A stretch of 64,000 nt of DNA from Legionella santicrucis (GTDB lineage Bacteria; Pseudomonadota; Gammaproteobacteria; Legionellales; Legionellaceae): NCBI RefSeq assembly GCF_001468135.1, contig NZ_LNYU01000032.1, positions 201,162-265,161 of the forward strand, in the 5' to 3' direction. Of the stretch, positions 10,313-19,282 are shown in pieces. Each line of letters starts with the position of its first letter. The stretch's first letter is position 1. The notes beneath the pieces were generated by a model that saw nothing but the letters and a program-made list of their open reading frames with translations, was not told where the DNA came from and did no database searches. The position numbers and the translations under genes are program-made.

Positions 10313-11796
10313 AGACACTCTTTGACACACCAAGGTTTATGCCACCAGCCGCCCCCCAAAGCTTGGAATAATGCTGCCGTATCGTTATAACGAGTAGCTT
10401 GAGCTTGAATACGACTAATACGCGTCTGTTGGTATTGCTGTTGTGCGTTTAATAAATTGATATAACTGACTGCACCTAAACGATATTGCTTGAGAGTCAG
10501 ATTAAGAGATGCTCGAGCAGCATCTTCAGCTCTTATTTGAGCTTGCAATGTACGCGCATCTATCTCCAACCCTCTTAAAACATCGGCCACATTCTGGAAT
10601 GCTTGTAACACAATCTGTTGATACTGTGCTGCCGTTTGTTGATAAGCAGCAATTGCTGCGCGCCGTTGTGCAAGCAATGCTCCCCCATGAAATAAAGGTT
10701 GCAGCACCATGCCGGTTGCCGTCCACACATTATTTCTTGCAGTATAGAGATTTGACCAGGAAGTATTAAGCCATCCCTCGTTGGCGCTAATAGTAAACTG
10801 TGGAAATAAATTTGCTGTAGCAACACCCACTTGCGCGCAAGCCGCATGCAACAAAGCCTCAGAAGCACGTACATCGGGACGTTGACGAACAAGATTTGAA
10901 GGCAAACTTATAGGTAATTCTGTAGGCAAGTTTAAACGATCTAAACGAATAGTAGGTAAAGGCCCATCTGGAAATGCGCCTACTAGGGTAGATAATGCAT
11001 GCTTCGCCTGCGATAAGCTTTTTTGTAACGGAGGTAAAGTTGCTTTTGATTGTTCCAATAAAGTTTGTTGGGTTAACACATTTTCTTTTGAAACACCCCC
11101 TAACCGATATTGCTTGTTTAATAAGTTAAGAACTCCTTGTTCTGCCTGAATCAATTCGATAGTTGCTTCAATTTGTGCTTGATAAGATGCAACTGCTATG
11201 GCAGTGGTCACTATATTAGAGGTTAATGTGAGATAAGCCGCAATGACTTCAAATTGTTGATAATCCACTTGTGCTCGCAATGCTTCGATTTGTCGTCGCG
11301 CACCACCAAAAACATCCAAGGTATAGGATAAATTAAACGAAGTATAATAAAGGCTAAAAGTAACACTCTCCGAGGGAATACCGATTTGTACCCCTGAATA
11401 ACGTTGTCGTTGTATCGAATCAGTAACATCAATTGCAGGCCACATTGAATTCCCTATTTGCTCTTTTAAATTTTCCTGAGCCTGGCGTAATGCTGCAGAA
11501 GCGGCGGCTAAAGTGGGGCTGTTGGCTAAACCCGTGTGTATTAACTGATTGATTTCAGAAGAACGATAAAGCTCCCACCACAAAAGTGGAATGTCTTTAT
11601 TGGTAATAAATGCTTGCTCTTGACCTCCTGATCCGGCAGTTTTTACCGTTTTATCGGGTAAGGGGTTTTCGGTATAGTCTTTGACCTTTGGTGGTGCAGG
11701 AGAATGAAAATTTGGGCCTACCATACAAGAAGTATGAAGAAAAGCACTCAGAAGCACACTACTTAACATTCTTGTACGATATCTAGAACTGAACAC
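10309..11796 (-). CDS. RND efflux outer-membrane channel lipoprotein (NodT/OprM family)
   Basis: A 495-residue TolC-superfamily channel. The N-terminus has basic residues, a hydrophobic stretch and a lipobox (LHTSC, Cys at about residue 24), indicating a lipid-anchored outer-membrane protein. The body shows the two-fold repeat typical of the family: LG.F..P in each half, QRPDVRASEA before the second half, and LLNAQQQYQQTR near the end. It begins with GTG at 11796, preceded by an AAGGGA-like site; the in-frame ATG at 11769 has no Shine-Dalgarno and would shorten the signal peptide. It is the first gene of the three-gene RND operon and is followed by the adaptor with a four-base overlap. Confidence 0.93.
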   Translation of the reverse strand: MFSSRYRTRMLSSVLLSAFLHTSCMVGPNFHSPAPPKVKDYTENPLPDKTVKTAGSGGQEQAFITNKDIPLLWWELYRSSEINQLIHTGLANSPTLAAASAALRQAQENLKEQIGNSMWPAIDVTDSIQRQRYSGVQIGIPSESVTFSLYYTSFNLSYTLDVFGGARRQIEALRAQVDYQQFEVIAAYLTLTSNIVTTAIAVASYQAQIEATIELIQAEQGVLNLLNKQYRLGGVSKENVLTQQTLLEQSKATLPPLQKSLSQAKHALSTLVGAFPDGPLPTIRLDRLNLPTELPISLPSNLVRQRPDVRASEALLHAACAQVGVATANLFPQFTISANEGWLNTSWSNLYTARNNVWTATGMVLQPLFHGGALLAQRRAAIAAYQQTAAQYQQIVLQAFQNVADVLRGLEIDARTLQAQIRAEDAARASLNLTLKQYRLGAVSYINLLNAQQQYQQTRISRIQAQATRYNDTAALFQALGGGWWHKPWCVKECL

Positions 11797-11920
11797 TAAT
11801 TACAATCCCTTGCCAATCATGTAAAATTAATGACTAATTTAACATGAATTAGAATGAGTTGACAGTTTCAGATTTTGTTTTGGTCTTCTTACTCATCAAA
11901 TTAATTTAAGCAAACAATAA

Positions 11921-11949
11921 TTGAGCAACTAACAAACATGTAGTATAAT
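11921..11949 (+). promoter_or_regulatory. Predicted sigma-70 promoter for the KAS III cassette
   Basis: TTGAGC (11921-11926) and TATAAT (11944-11949) are separated by exactly 17 bases. The predicted transcript starts near 11956, leaving about 98 bases of leader before the ATG at 12054. The leader contains a 5-bp hairpin at 11998-12012. No other convincing promoter lies between the divergent operons on this strand. Confidence 0.6.
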
Positions 11950-12053
11950 TATCAATCTTTGGATGGCAATATACTTAATGCTTTTTCCTCAAATTTAAGG
12001 TGAAAACCACCTGGCTTAAAATAGCTTTTAATGTTAACAATTAAGGACCAAAC

Positions 12054-13040
12054 ATGCCTGCTGTAAAAATTACTGGAATGGGGCGTTATTTACCTAGAAA
12101 CAAAGTTCTTTCTACAGAATTAGATACAAAACTCAATTTACCAAAAGGAAGTGTGCAAAAGAAATCTGGCCTCATTTCACGTCATTTTGTTTCTCCCGAT
12201 GAAACAACCTCCTATATGGGAGCACAAGCCGCACTCTCTGCGGTACACCAATCAAATATTAAATTAGCCGATATTGATGCCATCATCAGCGCCTGTGGTG
12301 TAGGCGAGCAAGCAATTCCTTGTACTTCAGTATTAATCCAAAAACAATTGGGATTGGAACAATCGGGAATTGCATGTTTCGATATAAACAGTACCTGCTT
12401 AAGCTTCGTGAGTGCCTTAGATATTGCTTCCTATTTAATCGCGGGCGGTCGATTTAATCGTATTCTTATTGTTTCCAGTGATATTGCTTCAGCTGGACTC
12501 AATTGGCAAGATATGGAAACCTGCACCATTTTTGGTGATGGAGCAGCTGCATGTGTGCTTGAAAAAAGTGATGGTGATAGTCGAATTTTATCGTCACATC
12601 ACGAAACGCATAGTATTGGTTCTACCATCTGTCAAATAGAAGCCGGAGGAACTCGCTTACCAGCAAAAGACCCTCTTAAAAATAGAGAACAGGGTTTATT
12701 TCATATGGAAGGCAAAAGAGTATTCAAATTAGCTTCCAAGTTATTAGATAGCCTCATGGATAACTTATTAAATAAAGCTAATTTAAAAATGCAAGATATT
12801 GATTGGTTTATTCCGCATCAAGCAAGCTTACTTGCCATGCATCACATACAAAAAAGGCTGAATATTCCTCCTGAAAAATTTGTGTCCATTTACCCCTATC
12901 ATGGGAATCAAATTGCCGCCTCTATCCCTACAGCTTTATCTACTCTCATTGATACAAATCAATTACGCCGTGGACAATTAGTGTTGTTATTGGGTACAGG
13001 GGCTGGTTTAGCAGCTGGTGGCGTGATTTTGGAGTATTAA
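12054..13040 (+). CDS. 3-oxoacyl-ACP synthase III-like condensing enzyme
   Basis: A 328-residue thiolase-fold enzyme of the FabH/OleA type, expected to condense acyl-thioesters by Claisen chemistry. The catalytic triad is complete: Cys115 in NSTCLSF, His in PHQAS near residue 256 and Asn in YHGNQIA near residue 285. The C-terminal GTGAGLAAGG motif is also present. An AAGGA site lies 7 bases before the ATG. It is the first gene of four tightly packed genes; the SDR gene starts one base after its stop. Because the partners are an SDR, an MBL hydrolase and an adenylate-forming ligase, a role in a dedicated pathway (compare OleA in olefin or beta-lactone synthesis) is more likely than housekeeping fatty acid initiation. 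That assignment is inference. Confidence 0.9.
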   Translation: MPAVKITGMGRYLPRNKVLSTELDTKLNLPKGSVQKKSGLISRHFVSPDETTSYMGAQAALSAVHQSNIKLADIDAIISACGVGEQAIPCTSVLIQKQLGLEQSGIACFDINSTCLSFVSALDIASYLIAGGRFNRILIVSSDIASAGLNWQDMETCTIFGDGAAACVLEKSDGDSRILSSHHETHSIGSTICQIEAGGTRLPAKDPLKNREQGLFHMEGKRVFKLASKLLDSLMDNLLNKANLKMQDIDWFIPHQASLLAMHHIQKRLNIPPEKFVSIYPYHGNQIAASIPTALSTLIDTNQLRRGQLVLLLGTGAGLAAGGVILEY

Positions 13041-13041
13041 G

Positions 13042-14025
13042 ATGATTTGTGTCGTTACGGGAGCAACGGGTTGTCTTGGAATAAATTTAACCAAGCGCTT
13101 AATTGAAGAAGGGCACGAAGTGATTGCATTGGGACGTAATGAAGAACTGGGCAAAGTCATTACCAAGCTAGGAGCTCAATTTATTGCCCTGGATTTAGCC
13201 GATAAAACCAAATTAAAAAATACTGCACTAAATGCCCAAACCATTTTTCATTGTGCCGCACTTTCCAGTCCCTGGGGTCGTTATAAAGATTTTTACGCAG
13301 CCAATGTAGCAGGGACACAACATATCATAGAAGCAACTCCAGAAAATGCGCGATTAGTATATGTTTCTTCACCCAGTATCTATTTTAATTTCACGGAACA
13401 ATACAACATCAAAGAAGATATGGCATTACCCCCAAAACCTGCTAATTATTATGTAAAAACTAAATTACTCGCAGAAGCTATAGTGGATAAAGCCTACCAA
13501 GAAAAAAATATAAATGTGATTACTTTGCGCCCGCGCGCTATTTTTGGTCCTTATGATCGAGCAATTTTTCCTCGCCTATTAAAGAATGAAAAAAAAGGCT
13601 TCTTACCTATTATTGGTGATGGAAAAAATGTGATCGACATTACTTACGTTGAAAATGTTGTAGAAAGCTTACTCTTAGCTGCTCACGCAGACCAAAAGTT
13701 TTGTGGTAAAAAATACAATATAACCAATAATGAGCCCCAAACACTTCTCAACATTCTGACGCAATTGTTTCATGCATTACAAAAACCATTTATACCTAAA
13801 TTTATCCCTTATTCAGTTGCAAAAATATATGCTGCCTGCATGGAAAAAGCCTTTAGCCTACCCTTTATTACCAAAGAGCCTCGCTTAACCCAATACAGTG
13901 CAGCAGTTTTATCTTTGGGACAAACTTTAAATATTGAAGCAGCTCAAAAAGATTTGGGTTACCAACCCAAAATAAATATTGAGCAAGGCATTGAGCGTTT
14001 TGCCCACTGGTATCAAACATCATGA
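13042..14025 (+). CDS. Extended SDR, NAD(P)-dependent epimerase/dehydrogenase-like
   Basis: A 327-residue Rossmann-fold oxidoreductase. The N-terminus has the nucleotide motif TGATGCLG (residues 6-13). The catalytic YxxxK appears as YVKTK in NYYVKTKLLAEA, and RPRAIFGP and a substrate-domain VDITYVENV-like segment (IDITYVENVV) follow. This layout is that of 3-beta-hydroxysteroid dehydrogenase/OleD-like enzymes, which reduce a beta-keto group to a beta-hydroxy group. It sits one base after the KAS III gene and its stop overlaps the next start by four bases (ATGA), so translation is coupled. Substrate is unknown; reduction of the beta-keto product of the upstream enzyme is a reasonable inference. 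Confidence 0.9.
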   Translation: MICVVTGATGCLGINLTKRLIEEGHEVIALGRNEELGKVITKLGAQFIALDLADKTKLKNTALNAQTIFHCAALSSPWGRYKDFYAANVAGTQHIIEATPENARLVYVSSPSIYFNFTEQYNIKEDMALPPKPANYYVKTKLLAEAIVDKAYQEKNINVITLRPRAIFGPYDRAIFPRLLKNEKKGFLPIIGDGKNVIDITYVENVVESLLLAAHADQKFCGKKYNITNNEPQTLLNILTQLFHALQKPFIPKFIPYSVAKIYAACMEKAFSLPFITKEPRLTQYSAAVLSLGQTLNIEAAQKDLGYQPKINIEQGIERFAHWYQTS

Positions 14026-14867
14026 TCGAATATCAATTATTTGAAGCAGGTTTTTGTAGACACTGCGAACGAATGACATTAAAAAATGGCCGCTTGAAAC
14101 AATGCGAATATCCAGCAATCTGTGCTTTAATAAAACACCCTAAACAAGGTTATATTTTATTCGATACAGGTTACAGCAACCGATTTTATGAGCTTACTCA
14201 AAAATTTCCATTTTCGCTTTATAGACGCCTAACTCCTGTGACATTAAAAAAATCGCTGAAACAACAATTAGAAGAAAACAATATTTCGGCCTCTGAGATC
14301 AAAGCAATTGTGATTTCACATTTCCATGCAGATCATATAGGAGGCTTAAACGATTTTCCTAATGCCCAATTTTTCTGCCATGCAGATGCTATAAACAATA
14401 TATCCAATAAAAAAGGCATTAAAGCATTAATCCAAGGATTTTTACCTGGATTGCTCCCCAAAGATTTTTATGAACGTCTTGTGGTTTTAAAAAATGAAGT
14501 ACAACTTGAATCCAGTTTAGCCCCTTTTACAAAAGGTTTTGATCTTTTTGACGACAAGCACCTGATTGCTATTCCTTTACCTGGGCATGCTAAAGGACAA
14601 ATTGGTTTGTATTTCAAAAGCCCTCGATTCCACGCTCCAGAACTAAATACTCAAGAAGTCTTCTTAGTTGCAGACAGTTGCTGGCATCAAGAAGCATTTA
14701 AGAAATTTATATTTCCCAGCAATCTCACTTACTTAATTCATGACAATAAAGAAGCTTATCAACAGACCATAAGAAATTTACACCTACTTTTTAAAAAAAA
14801 TAAAACAATAGATATTATTCCTTCTCATTGTCAACACATACGTAACCGCATTTTGGAAAAACAATAA
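14022..14867 (+). CDS. Metallo-beta-lactamase-fold hydrolase
   Basis: A 281-residue MBL-fold protein with the metal site HFHADH (about residues 99-104) followed by GG, a later metal His in PLPGHAKGQIG and Asp in VADSCW, and a final His near PSHCQ. The closest functional groups by motif are N-acyl-homoserine lactonase-like and other thioester/lactone hydrolases. The gene overlaps the SDR gene by four bases and the ligase gene by one base, so it is part of the same cassette. In the known Ole pathway the fourth protein is an alpha/beta hydrolase; here that place is filled by an MBL protein. No signal peptide is seen; cytoplasmic action is likely. Confidence 0.88.
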   Translation: MIEYQLFEAGFCRHCERMTLKNGRLKQCEYPAICALIKHPKQGYILFDTGYSNRFYELTQKFPFSLYRRLTPVTLKKSLKQQLEENNISASEIKAIVISHFHADHIGGLNDFPNAQFFCHADAINNISNKKGIKALIQGFLPGLLPKDFYERLVVLKNEVQLESSLAPFTKGFDLFDDKHLIAIPLPGHAKGQIGLYFKSPRFHAPELNTQEVFLVADSCWHQEAFKKFIFPSNLTYLIHDNKEAYQQTIRNLHLLFKKNKTIDIIPSHCQHIRNRILEKQ

Positions 14868-16153
14868 TGATTTTTAGACTTCTTTATTATTATTTTAAAA
14901 CTCAATATCTTCAAAAATATTTTAAATCACGTGAACAATTATCTGCCTACCAAGAAAAAAAGTTCAAAAATTTAGTAAAAACAACCCTATATAAATCCCC
15001 TTTTTATCAACCTTATCTGGATAAACCATTTGCTGAATGGCCTATTATTAATAAAAAAATAATGATGGAACATTTTGATGATATAAATACTCAAAAAATA
15101 AAAAAAGACCAGGCCTTAGCGTTAGCATTAAATGCAGAACATACACGTGACTTTTCTGCTTTAATTAATAATATTGCCGTTGGACTTTCCTCTGGAACTT
15201 CAGGAAATCGCGGATTATTTCTTGTCAGTGCCAAGGAACGTGATGCCTGGGCTGGCATTTTAATGGCCAAAACCTTACCTAAAGGACTAAAGAAAAAAGA
15301 GCGTATTGCTTTCTTCCTCAGAGCAAATAACAAGCTGTATACAAATCTGAATAAAAATAAAAAAATTCAATTTCACTTTTTTGATTTATTTGAAAATTTT
15401 GAAAATCATTTAGATCCGCTGAACAAACTACAACCTACTATTTTATCCGCCCCAACCTCTGTATTATTGGCCTTAGCTAGAAAAAAGCATTGTTTATCCA
15501 TTAATCCTGAAAAAATATTCGCCGTAGCTGAAGTTTTAGAGCCCAGTGATGAACTCGTTATAAGTAACGCATTTAATTGCCGAGTATCCCAAGTATATCA
15601 GTGTACAGAAGGCTTTTTAGCAATTAGCAATAAAGAGAGTAATCATTTATTGATGAATGAAGAATATTTAATTATTGAAAAAGAATGGTTAGATGATAGG
15701 CGGTTTGTGCCTATTATTACCGACTTATTGCGCACTACACAGCCAATAATTCGGTATCGTTTAGACGATGTTTTGATTGAAGAAAAATCAGAGGGTATAT
15801 TTACTCGATTAGCAGGAATTGAAGGTCGGGAAGGCGATATCTGTTATGCAACCCAAGGAAACAAAGTGTTTCCTATTTTTGCAGATCTCATTCGTCAGAA
15901 AATGGCCTCATTTCCATTCGAATTTGATGATTACAGTATCAAACAACATAAACTGAATCAATTTACCATTCAAATCACTCCTGATTTATCAGATAAAAAT
16001 GCATTAATTGATCATTTAAATGAACTTTTTCAGGCACAAAACTATGATCTACCCACATGGCAATGGCAGCCCTATATACCCAAAGAATTAGGGACAAAGA
16101 ATCGTAGGATCCAAGCAATGCCAGGGATAGTTACTTTTGAGAATCAAATCTGA
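14867..16153 (+). CDS. Adenylate-forming enzyme, F390 synthetase/PaaK-related
   Basis: A 428-residue member of the adenylate-forming superfamily related to phenylacetate-CoA ligase and coenzyme F390 synthetase. The phosphate-binding loop SSGTSGNRG is near residues 107-115. The adenine-site region is YQCTEGFLAI and the ribose-binding Asp lies in RYRLDD. It would activate a carboxylate as an acyl-adenylate. The start ATG overlaps the stop of the MBL gene (TAATG), completing a four-gene coupled operon. By analogy with OleC it could act on a beta-hydroxy acid made by the upstream genes, but the sequence does not show the substrate. Nothing co-directional follows closely downstream. Confidence 0.85.
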   Translation: MIFRLLYYYFKTQYLQKYFKSREQLSAYQEKKFKNLVKTTLYKSPFYQPYLDKPFAEWPIINKKIMMEHFDDINTQKIKKDQALALALNAEHTRDFSALINNIAVGLSSGTSGNRGLFLVSAKERDAWAGILMAKTLPKGLKKKERIAFFLRANNKLYTNLNKNKKIQFHFFDLFENFENHLDPLNKLQPTILSAPTSVLLALARKKHCLSINPEKIFAVAEVLEPSDELVISNAFNCRVSQVYQCTEGFLAISNKESNHLLMNEEYLIIEKEWLDDRRFVPIITDLLRTTQPIIRYRLDDVLIEEKSEGIFTRLAGIEGREGDICYATQGNKVFPIFADLIRQKMASFPFEFDDYSIKQHKLNQFTIQITPDLSDKNALIDHLNELFQAQNYDLPTWQWQPYIPKELGTKNRRIQAMPGIVTFENQI

Positions 16154-16358
16154 TTTTCCATAAAGGGATATCATCAATAATTGCCTGAGCATCAGGGCAT
16201 TGATTTAAATGGTTTCGTCATGTTCGCAAAAGCGGAAATCCATTTCTATATGAACATTGATCCTGCATCAAAAATGGAACACCGCTTTCGCTATGTAAGC
16301 AACCAACTATCGAGATCCGGAACAGTTAAGTATTAACCGCCCCCAGGATGATAGAAAT

Positions 16359-16496
16359 TTATTGTGCTGCTCTTTGTATGTCTTTACCTACATGAGACAC
16401 ATCTTTACCAAATCCGTTGACCGTTCCACAAGCACTCAAAAATCCAAGTGTTGTCAAAACAATACCCATCATCACTATTCTTTTTAATATATCCAT
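16359..16496 (-). CDS. Entericidin-like small lipoprotein
   Basis: A 45-residue ORF. The N-terminus is a lipoprotein signal peptide (basic KR, then a hydrophobic run) ending in the lipobox LSAC, with the acylated Cys at residue 23. The mature part is about 23 residues with GTVNGFGKD and ends in a Lys- and Gln-rich amphipathic helix, as in the entericidin A/B family of cell-envelope lipopeptides. An AGAGGA site lies about 6 bases before the ATG at 16496. The gene lies alone between the cassette and the EmrAB operon, on the opposite strand from both. Family membership rests on size, lipobox and the GTxxGxGKD pattern. Confidence 0.82.
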   Translation of the reverse strand: MDILKRIVMMGIVLTTLGFLSACGTVNGFGKDVSHVGKDIQRAAQ

Positions 16497-16666
16497 GATT
16501 TTCCTCTCTTACTTTTTATTAGTGCCTACTTAAATTATTCTAGTCCATATTTTATAAACTTAGAAACCCATAAATTTTTTCATTATCAATAAGTCGGTTG
16601 ATCCTTAATGTTTTTCTTTTAAAAAGTTGATAAAGTACAAGACCTGATATAAAAAGGGATTTAAAT

Positions 16667-18076
16667 GTGCGCATAACCTTCATCATCAGTCTATTAAGTG
16701 CGTTAACAGTAACGGGCTGCTCTTTATTTGGTGAAATACAGGCCAAGACAAAACCCATTAAAACGGATAATTTATCCGTGGAACATATTTATAAAATTCC
16801 TAAAAATAAATCAATACCTTATCTTAAACATTTTAATGATCCTCAACTAAATCAACTTATTTCCGTAGCGCTTGTTGATGCTCCTAATATACATAGTGCT
16901 AAAGCACGTGTTGAGCGTGCGCAACAGCTTGCAAAAATGGCCTATTCAACACTTTGGCCAACAATGAACCTTGATGGGTCTTTAGAAAAAGCTTACTTTC
17001 CTATACATGGAACCATCCCTCCTGATCTACGCCCTCTCCTAACCAGAATCAACCAAGCAAACATTGCAGATATTGGTTTCAACTTTAATTATGAACTTGA
17101 TTTCTGGGGAAAAAACAGGGAAAACTTAGCAAGCAAAATCAGTGAATCCTTTGCTGCACAAATGGATCTGGCTGAAACTCGACTGGTGGTGAGTGCTGCA
17201 GTTGCAACAACTTATTTTGAACTACAAAATAATATTACCCAGCAACGTTTAGCAAAAGAAAATGTGCGCTTATTAAAACAACTTGCAGACATCATTTTAG
17301 ATCGTGAAAAACAGGGCATCACATCGAATATCCCAGTAAAAACTGCATTAGCAAATTACCAAACAGCCATACTCTCTGTAGAAAATTTCAAACGAGCAGA
17401 GATGCAATCACGCCATCAGCTGGCTGTATTAATGGGAAAAAATCCTTTTTCCACTCAAGTGGATGTCACCACTTTTGTATATGACCAAAAGCAACTGACT
17501 CTCCCCAAAATAATTCCTGCAAATATTCTTGCCCAACGACCTGATATTGCTTCGGCACGCGCAATTACAGAATCCGCAGCACATCAAATAAATGTCGCTA
17601 AAACTGCATTTTTTCCTAATATAAATTTGAAGGGTTTATTAAGCGTACAAAGCGTTTATTTTAGTAAGGCTTTTAATATATGGTTTGAAAATGACAATGC
17701 CAGTGCTGCTGTTGATTTACCTATTTTTGATGCGGGAGCTCGGCGAGCAAATCTTGGCGTAAGCTATACACAATACGAACTTGCAGTAAATCAATATAAT
17801 CAAACAATTTTAAATTCCTTACAACAAGTTAGTGATCAATTATCTACCTTAAAAACGCTTAAAACACAAATTGCTGCACAAAATCAAGCATTCAATACTA
17901 CAGAATCCAATTACAAACTATTCCAAGCACGTTATACTCAAGGAATTATTGATTACCCCCAACTTATTGAACTAAAACAATTATTAATACAGCAAAAAGC
18001 GACGTTACAACAGTTACAGACCCGTCAGAAACAAGCTTTTATAGCCTTATTAACAGCTTTAGGTGGAGAGCTTTAG
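16667..18076 (+). CDS. Outer-membrane efflux channel lipoprotein (NodT/TolC superfamily)
   Basis: A 469-residue channel for the EmrAB pump encoded next. The signal peptide ends with lipobox VTGC (Cys at about residue 18). Family marks include the first-half ELDFWGKNRE segment, LAQRPDIASARA before the second half and QLIELKQLLIQQ near the end. It starts with GTG, preceded by AAGGGA at a good distance; a TATAAA-like box is seen just upstream at about 16648. The adaptor gene starts three bases after the stop. Having its own channel in the operon differs from E. coli emrAB, which uses the shared TolC. Confidence 0.9.
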   Translation: MRITFIISLLSALTVTGCSLFGEIQAKTKPIKTDNLSVEHIYKIPKNKSIPYLKHFNDPQLNQLISVALVDAPNIHSAKARVERAQQLAKMAYSTLWPTMNLDGSLEKAYFPIHGTIPPDLRPLLTRINQANIADIGFNFNYELDFWGKNRENLASKISESFAAQMDLAETRLVVSAAVATTYFELQNNITQQRLAKENVRLLKQLADIILDREKQGITSNIPVKTALANYQTAILSVENFKRAEMQSRHQLAVLMGKNPFSTQVDVTTFVYDQKQLTLPKIIPANILAQRPDIASARAITESAAHQINVAKTAFFPNINLKGLLSVQSVYFSKAFNIWFENDNASAAVDLPIFDAGARRANLGVSYTQYELAVNQYNQTILNSLQQVSDQLSTLKTLKTQIAAQNQAFNTTESNYKLFQARYTQGIIDYPQLIELKQLLIQQKATLQQLQTRQKQAFIALLTALGGEL

Positions 18077-18079
18077 ATC

Positions 18080-19282
18080 ATGGCTGAAAACAAAGAAACT
18101 GAAACTAGAAAAGAAGGGACGACTCCAGAAACCTTACATAAACGTAAAATCGCCATGCTAATACTCGGCGGCGTCTTTTTGCTTATTGCTTTGATATGGC
18201 TTATCTATTGGTTGATTTGGGGACAATTTGAACTTTACACTGATGATGCATATGTCAACGGCAATATGGTACAGCTCATGCCGCAAGTAGCTGGTACTGT
18301 AATTGAAATAGATACTGATGAAACTCAATTAGTTATTGAAGGACAAACTATAATTAAATTGGATTCCGCTGATTATAGAGTCGCATTACAAAAAGCTAAA
18401 GCAGATTTAGCTCAAACTGTCCGCCAAGTTCGCCAGTATTTTGAAAATGCAGCTGAGGCACGACAAAAAGTAATTTTGGATAAAGCCAATTTAGTTCAAG
18501 CCCAGCTCGATTTGCAACGTCGACAAGGATTAATGGGTAATCGCGCCGTATCACGCGAAGAAATGCAACACTATAAAACTGCTTTGGAAGCAGCCCAGGC
18601 AACCTATGATCTTTCGTTGCATCACTTAGACGCAGCACTTGCCTTAGTCGAAAACTCGCAACTCTATACTCATCCGCTTGTAGAAGCTGCCAAAGCAAAT
18701 TTAAAAAAGGCTTATCTGGACTTACAAAGAACAATCATTAAAGCCCCCATTACAGGTTATGTTGCTAAACGCAGTGTTCAGCCTGGCCAACAAGTCTCAA
18801 TGAACTCTGTTATGTTAGCAATTATCCCACTTGACGATACATGGATTGATGCAAATTACAAAGAATCCGCACTTAATGATATCCGCATCGGTCAACCCGT
18901 TACTATTTATGCTGATGCCTATCCTGGAATTACATATCATGGCAAAATTGTTGGATTAAATGCAGGCACAGGTTCAGCCTTTGCGTTATTGCCACCACAA
19001 AATGCAACCGGAAACTGGATTAAAATCGTACAAAGACTTCCTGTTCGCATTAGTTTAAATTCCGATGAATTGAAAAAGAACCCGTTACAATTAGGGTTGT
19101 CTATGCGCGTTACTATTGATATCCACAATTTAAAGGGAAGTAGACTCCCTAAAAAATCAGAACCCGCATTGAAATTTCAAACAAAAGTTTACAAAAAACA
19201 ATTAGCAGAAGTGGAACCTCTTATTAACGACATTTTGCAAACAAACTCCCCAGATATGTTTTTACACAGGAGCAAATCATAA
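18080..19282 (+). CDS. emrA: EmrA-type membrane fusion protein
   Basis: A 400-residue HlyD/EmrA adaptor. A charged cytoplasmic N-terminus (about 25 residues) precedes one membrane helix (about 27-49). The TDDAYVNGN motif typical of EmrA follows, then the lipoyl half (MPQVAGTVIEI), a long coiled-coil hairpin (about residues 110-205), the second lipoyl half (IKAPITGYVAKRSVQPGQQV) and the barrel domain. It connects the MFS exporter EmrB with the outer-membrane channel encoded upstream. The EmrB gene starts on the last base of its stop codon. Confidence 0.92.
   Translation: MAENKETETRKEGTTPETLHKRKIAMLILGGVFLLIALIWLIYWLIWGQFELYTDDAYVNGNMVQLMPQVAGTVIEIDTDETQLVIEGQTIIKLDSADYRVALQKAKADLAQTVRQVRQYFENAAEARQKVILDKANLVQAQLDLQRRQGLMGNRAVSREEMQHYKTALEAAQATYDLSLHHLDAALALVENSQLYTHPLVEAAKANLKKAYLDLQRTIIKAPITGYVAKRSVQPGQQVSMNSVMLAIIPLDDTWIDANYKESALNDIRIGQPVTIYADAYPGITYHGKIVGLNAGTGSAFALLPPQNATGNWIKIVQRLPVRISLNSDELKKNPLQLGLSMRVTIDIHNLKGSRLPKKSEPALKFQTKVYKKQLAEVEPLINDILQTNSPDMFLHRSKS

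Noticed and set aside
9161..10333. TTG start at 10333 for the RND adaptor
   Set aside because: The ATG at 10312 overlaps the preceding stop as ATGA and gives a normal N-terminus.
10575..10892. 105-codon ORF inside the outer-membrane channel gene
   Set aside because: Same-strand shadow frame of a clearly conserved NodT-family protein.
16181..16206. Imperfect inverted repeat TTGCCTGA...TCAGGGCAA-like after the ligase gene
   Set aside because: One bulge or mismatch and no T run, so not called as a terminator.
16552..16758. 68-codon minus-strand ORF at the start of the Emr channel gene
   Set aside because: Overlaps the channel gene start and promoter region; no ribosome site.
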